A DNA stretch of 17,685 nt from Candidatus Hodarchaeota archaeon (GTDB lineage: Archaea; Asgardarchaeota; Heimdallarchaeia; Hodarchaeales; YT1-039), in NCBI GenBank assembly GCA_016840025.1, contig JAEOTF010000217.1, positions 1 to 17,685 on the forward strand, read 5' to 3'. Below, piece by piece: positions 14,355-17,685 of this stretch. Made by a program: the position numbers and the translations under genes. Within the stretch, counting starts at the first letter, position 1. Each line of letters opens with the position of its first letter. The notes under the pieces are model-generated. The model was not told the DNA's origin and made no database searches. It saw nothing but the letters and a program-made list of their open reading frames with translations.

Positions 14355-15461
14355 TTACGTTTTTGGGAAGATTGCTTCGAAATATTGTTCCTTTTCTTCT
14401 TCAAGGGGTTTTAACCGATACCATTCATTGTATTTTGGCGGTCCAAAGCAAATATCCAGTGAATGCTCTGTTAAATCAACAATTAGCGAGTACATCGTCC
14501 CGAAGCCTTCCCTATAAAAATGCGCACTGAGTCCGTTAGGATATACTCCACTTAAAAGCTTTTTAAGTTGATTCTTGGTGATTTTTGGTTGATGCTTCCT
14601 TACGAGTGCTTTCAATAATCTAGAACGGGTTTTCGAGTTTTCCAGAAAGGGTTCAGCATTGACAACATCCTCATTATACGAATTGTATTGTACCATATCC
14701 GAATTGTAGTAATGGTTTGTAGCATGCAAATATTGAAGCTCTGAATTTTCATCTACTTGTGTTATTGAATGTTTACCATCGAGCCATTCAACATGGATAG
14801 CATTCCCTTGCTGATCTACAATCGAAAATACATACGGTTCGGCTACAGTAAGTTCTTGAATTAGATCGAGAGCTTGATCGACGTTAGCACAACGTTCTAG
14901 GATAGCACGCACGAATATTGAAAAACCAAAACCTCGTTGGGTTAAAGGATATGACCACGCACCTCCACTATTAATGAAAATTCCCAGTCCTTTCTCATTA
15001 AAACCATTGCCTCTTCCAAAACCATACGACATGTAAGAAAAATGCCTATATTTCTGGTCAACTTTGCATTTTATGAAGGAAAAATCTTCCATAGGATCAA
15101 GGTAGGACCATTCATTAGAATAAGCTACCATAATGTGCTTATTCGATGCGATAGCAGGTAAAACAGTTAATTGTGAACATTTTTTAGGCATTACAAAAGC
15201 CATTTGAAAAAACTGAACCTTTTTAGGATTTAGATTAAGGCCGTCACAAAAACCTTGAATTTCGTCATTTATTCCAGGTAAAGTCTGTTCTAAAGAGTCC
15301 TTAAAATCATCGAAATTGTTAAAACCGAGTTTTTTGAAGTTGACAGTATTTTTTGCTATAAAAGAATTCTTATTGGGAAATTTCTCAATGTTTTTGGCAA
15401 TGGTATAGCCTACATCATACGAGGAACCTTCAAGGATCCCAAGGTAATATTTTTTCGTCAT
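14355..15461 (-). CDS. C45-type Ntn acyltransferase/hydrolase
   Basis: This is a member of the acyl-CoA:6-aminopenicillanate acyltransferase (peptidase C45) family of Ntn hydrolases, which cleave or form amide bonds after self-processing at an internal Cys. From ATG 15461 it has 368 residues. The likely nucleophile is Cys95 in MPKKCSQLTVLP, followed by the family pattern AYSNEW (about 113-118). GFNEKGLGIFINSGG matches the NExGL block. Later parts hold AEPYVFSIVDQQGNAIHVEW. I chose the second ATG (MTKKYYLGILEGSSYDVGY), where homology-like sequence begins; ATG 15494 would add 11 residues. The actual substrate is unknown; penicillin itself is unlikely in an archaeon. It is divergent from an MBL hydrolase gene across a repeat-bearing spacer. 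No signal peptide is visible. Confidence 0.8.
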   Translation of the reverse strand: MTKKYYLGILEGSSYDVGYTIAKNIEKFPNKNSFIAKNTVNFKKLGFNNFDDFKDSLEQTLPGINDEIQGFCDGLNLNPKKVQFFQMAFVMPKKCSQLTVLPAIASNKHIMVAYSNEWSYLDPMEDFSFIKCKVDQKYRHFSYMSYGFGRGNGFNEKGLGIFINSGGAWSYPLTQRGFGFSIFVRAILERCANVDQALDLIQELTVAEPYVFSIVDQQGNAIHVEWLDGKHSITQVDENSELQYLHATNHYYNSDMVQYNSYNEDVVNAEPFLENSKTRSRLLKALVRKHQPKITKNQLKKLLSGVYPNGLSAHFYREGFGTMYSLIVDLTEHSLDICFGPPKYNEWYRLKPLEEEKEQYFEAIFPKT

Positions 15462-15494
15462 CACTTCTTCTTTACGTGTCAAATCACAGCACAT

Positions 15495-15700
15495 CCGTTA
15501 ATTCATTATTGTCTTTTCTAATTCATGTTAGAGTGCTATTTTCCTACCTACTGTCCACTAGCCTATCTAATATGAAGCCCACTAGTAGACCCCTCGTTAG
15601 AGTTTGGAGTAGTGATAACAGGGTATAAAATAGCTAAATATATTTGAAAATTGCTTATTTATAAACATTTCCATTGATTTGGGTCTTATTTTAAAATTAT
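15495..15700. other. Spacer between the C45 gene and the repeat array
   Basis: This AT-rich DNA has no gene and no clear structure. The promoter of the C45 gene must be here, but no single TATA box stands out. Confidence 0.4.
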
Positions 15701-15710
15701 AGTTAATAGG

Positions 15711-15950
15711 CTTCTTTGATCAAGATTTTGGTAAAAAAAGTTTGAATAGTTTTAAAGTGGAATTCTAAGTCTTCTTTTTCTTTGAGTTAGAGATTAAATA
15801 TTAGATTATTTCTAAGGTAGAATTAATATTCTTCTTTTTCTCTGAGTTAGAGATTAAACTCAAGAATATTTTTCACAAAAAATTAATGGACTTCTTTAGA
15901 CATAAGTCCTGTATTGAACTCTAGGAGAAAATAACATCTTATATATCCAA
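15711..15950. repeat. Four phased 60-bp degenerate repeats
   Basis: CTTCTTT begins at 15711, 15771, 15831 and 15891, exactly 60 bases apart each time, and each copy is preceded by an A/T block related to AATTAAT (15701, 15761, 15821, 15881). Units two and three are the closest: their first 28 bases differ at one position, and both continue GAGTTAGAGATTAAA. Units one and four share mainly the phase and the 5' motif. The array fills the spacer between divergent C45 and MBL genes and ends at the MBL TATA box. Confidence 0.75.
15936..15946 (+). promoter_or_regulatory. TATA box of the second MBL gene
   Basis: TCTTATATATC lies 25-35 bases before the TTG start, giving a very short leader; GGAAG just ahead of the TTG may be the ribosome-binding site. 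Confidence 0.5.
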
Positions 15951-15970
15951 TGTGAAAGGAAGAAATAGTT

Positions 15971-16936
15971 TTGGATGATTCAAGCTCAATCATAAAAACT
16001 CCAGGCAAAATAACTGAGAATATCTATTTGGTTGATCTCTACCAATATGGTTTTCCTATGACTTGTTCTGCATTCATTTTTAAGACATTGAAGTCAATTA
16101 TTATAATGGATACTGGAACTTCTAATGAGATTCCTGCTATAATCAAGTTTATGCAACAGCAGGAGCTTTCTTTAAAGAAAATTGAATTCTTAATCCCATC
16201 ACACGCGCATTTTGACCATTCAGGCGGAGTATGGCAACTTTGGGAAACAATCAAAGATCATAATCCCAACGTCAAGGTTTTAACTACCGAAGCAACTCAA
16301 AAACAATTACAAGATCCTACTACCCATATGATGCGGGCTAAACGAACCTTTGGAGATTTAGTAGGGGAAATGAAGGCACTTCCAGATAACGCCTATGAAA
16401 TCACTGTCCCTAATGAACCTCTTAAGATCTCAGGCTTAGAGGACTCAAAAGAATTTATGCTCGTCTCTTCTCCTGGACATACACCTGATCAAGTGTGCCC
16501 AACCTTATTCGAAGAAGGTAGACCCGAATTTATGTTCCTTGCTGAAGCAGCAGGATCTCTTTTTCATTCTCAAAGACTGGTTACTCTAGGAACTGGTATG
16601 CCACCAGGCTATAATTTCAAGACTTATGTTGAAAGTTTGAATAAAATCATTGAATTGGAACCAAGCAATGTTGGCTATTGCCATTTTGGTGCAGTCAAGG
16701 GAAAAGAAAATGTCTTAAAGGTGTTAAAAGAGAATTTAGAATTCTCATATTTCTTCAGAGACTTTGTAAAAGAAAAATATATGGAATCGGGAAAAACGAG
16801 ATTTGTCGTAGAGCAATTTGTGGAGCAAGAACTAGAAAAAAGAACAGAATTTCCAAAAAATGCCTTAATAACAAATGTGATTGCTGCGATTGTCTATGGG
16901 GAATTAATAGATTTGGGATTAAAGGAACCGAAATAA
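15971..16936 (+). CDS. Metallo-beta-lactamase-fold hydrolase with altered metal ligand
   Basis: This MBL-fold protein has 321 residues with HAHFDH at 78-83, His170 (SPGHTPD) and His238 (YCHFGA). The bridging Asp (usually in GD before a hydrophobic run) is replaced: FLAEAAGSLF puts Glu192 there, which may change metal use. A helical extension of about 80 residues follows the last His (NVLKVLKENLEFSYFFRDFV onward), longer than the minimal fold, as in MBL proteins with an added C-terminal domain. The start is TTG 15971, with GGAAG upstream and a TATA box at 15936-15946. It is divergent from the C45 acyltransferase and is not obviously in an operon with the next gene. The protein is cytosolic. 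The substrate cannot be predicted. Confidence 0.85.
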   Translation: MDDSSSIIKTPGKITENIYLVDLYQYGFPMTCSAFIFKTLKSIIIMDTGTSNEIPAIIKFMQQQELSLKKIEFLIPSHAHFDHSGGVWQLWETIKDHNPNVKVLTTEATQKQLQDPTTHMMRAKRTFGDLVGEMKALPDNAYEITVPNEPLKISGLEDSKEFMLVSSPGHTPDQVCPTLFEEGRPEFMFLAEAAGSLFHSQRLVTLGTGMPPGYNFKTYVESLNKIIELEPSNVGYCHFGAVKGKENVLKVLKENLEFSYFFRDFVKEKYMESGKTRFVVEQFVEQELEKRTEFPKNALITNVIAAIVYGELIDLGLKEPK

Positions 16937-16993
16937 CTTGATCATTAGGATAAAAATACTGAGAAGATAATAGGGATGAAAAAAGAGAGATAA

Positions 16994-17004
16994 AACATAT
17001 TTTT
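16994..17004 (+). promoter_or_regulatory. TATA-like box of the terminal methyltransferase gene
   Basis: AACATATTTTT is centred some 26 bases before ATG 17025, which fits a leaderless transcript starting at that codon. Confidence 0.35.
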
Positions 17005-17024
17005 TTAGTCGTCTAAATGCCTCG

Positions 17025-17685
17025 ATGACCTTGGAGATGGTAGCTCTTTTGAATAGAACTAAATACGATAAGGAGAATTTTAAACAGCTTATAAGAGAAG
17101 CAATAAAAGTTCCATTTTCTGGTTGGGATTTCTCGTATATTAACATTTATGGGGGCAACCCCGAGGATCCTCTACCTTGGAGTTATGTCTGCGCTGTAAG
17201 AAAATACCTTATAGACTCTACTTTTTTATTAGATATGGGGACTGGTGGTGGTGAGTTTTTATCGTCTCTCAAACCACTGCCCAGAAACACTTATGCTACT
17301 GAAGCATATAAACCTAATATTCCGATTGCTAAAAAAACATTAGAACCTCTTGGGGTTACTGTTGTAGAAATTGAAGACGGTGAGCAGGAAAATGCTCCTC
17401 TTCCGTTTGAAGATAATTTTTTTGATCTCGTAATCAATAGACATGAATGTTATGAGGCTAAAGAAGTATATCGAGTTCTTAAAACAGGTGGCGTCTTTGT
17501 CAACCAACAGGTTGGTTATAGGAATAATGAAACCTTAAGACTTATTTTTGGATCCACTGAATCCCGAGAAGATTTTCTTTGGAATTTGAAGACCGCAGCA
17601 AATCATTTGAAAAACACTACTTTTAAAATTCTTAGAGCTATGGAGCATCTCGGTTATAACCGGTTTTATAACATTAGACCTTTGA
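17025..17685 (+). CDS. Class I SAM-dependent methyltransferase, 3' end cut by window edge
   Basis: At least 220 codons run to the window edge without a stop. LLDMGTGGGEFLSSL is motif I (SAM binding, DxGxGxG with a Met/Thr variation). YATEAYKPNIPIAKKTL is motif II, with the acidic ribose-binding Glu. ENAPLPFEDNFFDLVINRHE covers the adenine-contacting acidic loop and motif IV. EVYRVLKTGGVFVNQQVG is the late motif of Methyltransf_11-type enzymes. The methyl acceptor is unknown. ATG 17025 is preferred, with the TATA-like box some 26 bases upstream; ATG 17037 has GGAG immediately before it, too close to act as a ribosome-binding site. The upstream neighbour, the second MBL gene, ends 88 bases earlier. 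Confidence 0.85.
   Translation, partial: MTLEMVALLNRTKYDKENFKQLIREAIKVPFSGWDFSYINIYGGNPEDPLPWSYVCAVRKYLIDSTFLLDMGTGGGEFLSSLKPLPRNTYATEAYKPNIPIAKKTLEPLGVTVVEIEDGEQENAPLPFEDNFFDLVINRHECYEAKEVYRVLKTGGVFVNQQVGYRNNETLRLIFGSTESREDFLWNLKTAANHLKNTTFKILRAMEHLGYNRFYNIRPL

Noticed and set aside
15711..15950. A CRISPR array
   Set aside because: Repeat units are adjacent and degenerate across the whole 60 bases, with no constant repeat separated by unique spacers.

Overview
The window looks archaeal. It carries an archaeal-type NMN adenylyltransferase, a SlyD-type FKBP with no bacterial partners, a CxxC-x17-CxxC zinc-ribbon protein, GGTGA/GAGGT ribosome-binding sites, frequent TTG/GTG starts and TATA-box promoters with T-rich terminators. 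The DNA is AT-rich except for the left edge. One gene (7564-8235) belongs to the EEF1AKMT1/ZCCHC4 methyltransferase family, best known from eukaryotes, so an Asgard lineage is my guess. I cannot prove that from the sequence.

Layout, left to right. Positions 1-749 (-) hold the 5' two thirds of a GC-rich IS605-type tnpB, cut by the window edge, with its upstream flank to about 1000. Then come NMN adenylyltransferase (+), a winged-helix protein with an unusual C-terminal domain (-), glmS (+), an extended SDR/epimerase (-) and a small DUF6326-like membrane protein (-). That last gene sits directly behind the 3' stump of a zinc alcohol dehydrogenase. A plus-strand cluster follows: a four-helix membrane protein, a PPOX/F420-type flavin-fold protein, the stump of a second small membrane protein gene, and the ZCCHC4-like methyltransferase. 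An Arg-rich orphan protein converges on the methyltransferase. FKBP and the 55-residue zinc-ribbon protein follow (+).

The right half is looser and looks accessory. A metallo-beta-lactamase (MBL) fold hydrolase lies directly behind a BtrH-like papain-fold protein (-). Next is a nearly gene-free 1.4 kb with a GC-rich island, then an exported, C-terminally anchored surface protein (+). A C45-type Ntn acyltransferase (-) and a second MBL hydrolase (+) are divergent, and the spacer between them contains four phased 60-bp repeats. The last gene is a class I methyltransferase cut by the right edge.

The central genes are housekeeping: NAD synthesis (NadM), amino-sugar synthesis (GlmS) and protein folding (FKBP). 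The right half pairs an MBL hydrolase twice with an amide-active type of hydrolase/acyltransferase, which suggests turnover of small amide, lactone or thioester compounds. Gene-poor gaps contain recognisable gene stumps, so recent deletion and transposition have shaped the region. The most unusual signals are the 60-bp repeats, a promoter module shared by two distant intergenic regions, the eukaryote-like methyltransferase and the GC-rich island. No rRNA, tRNA or CRISPR array was found.
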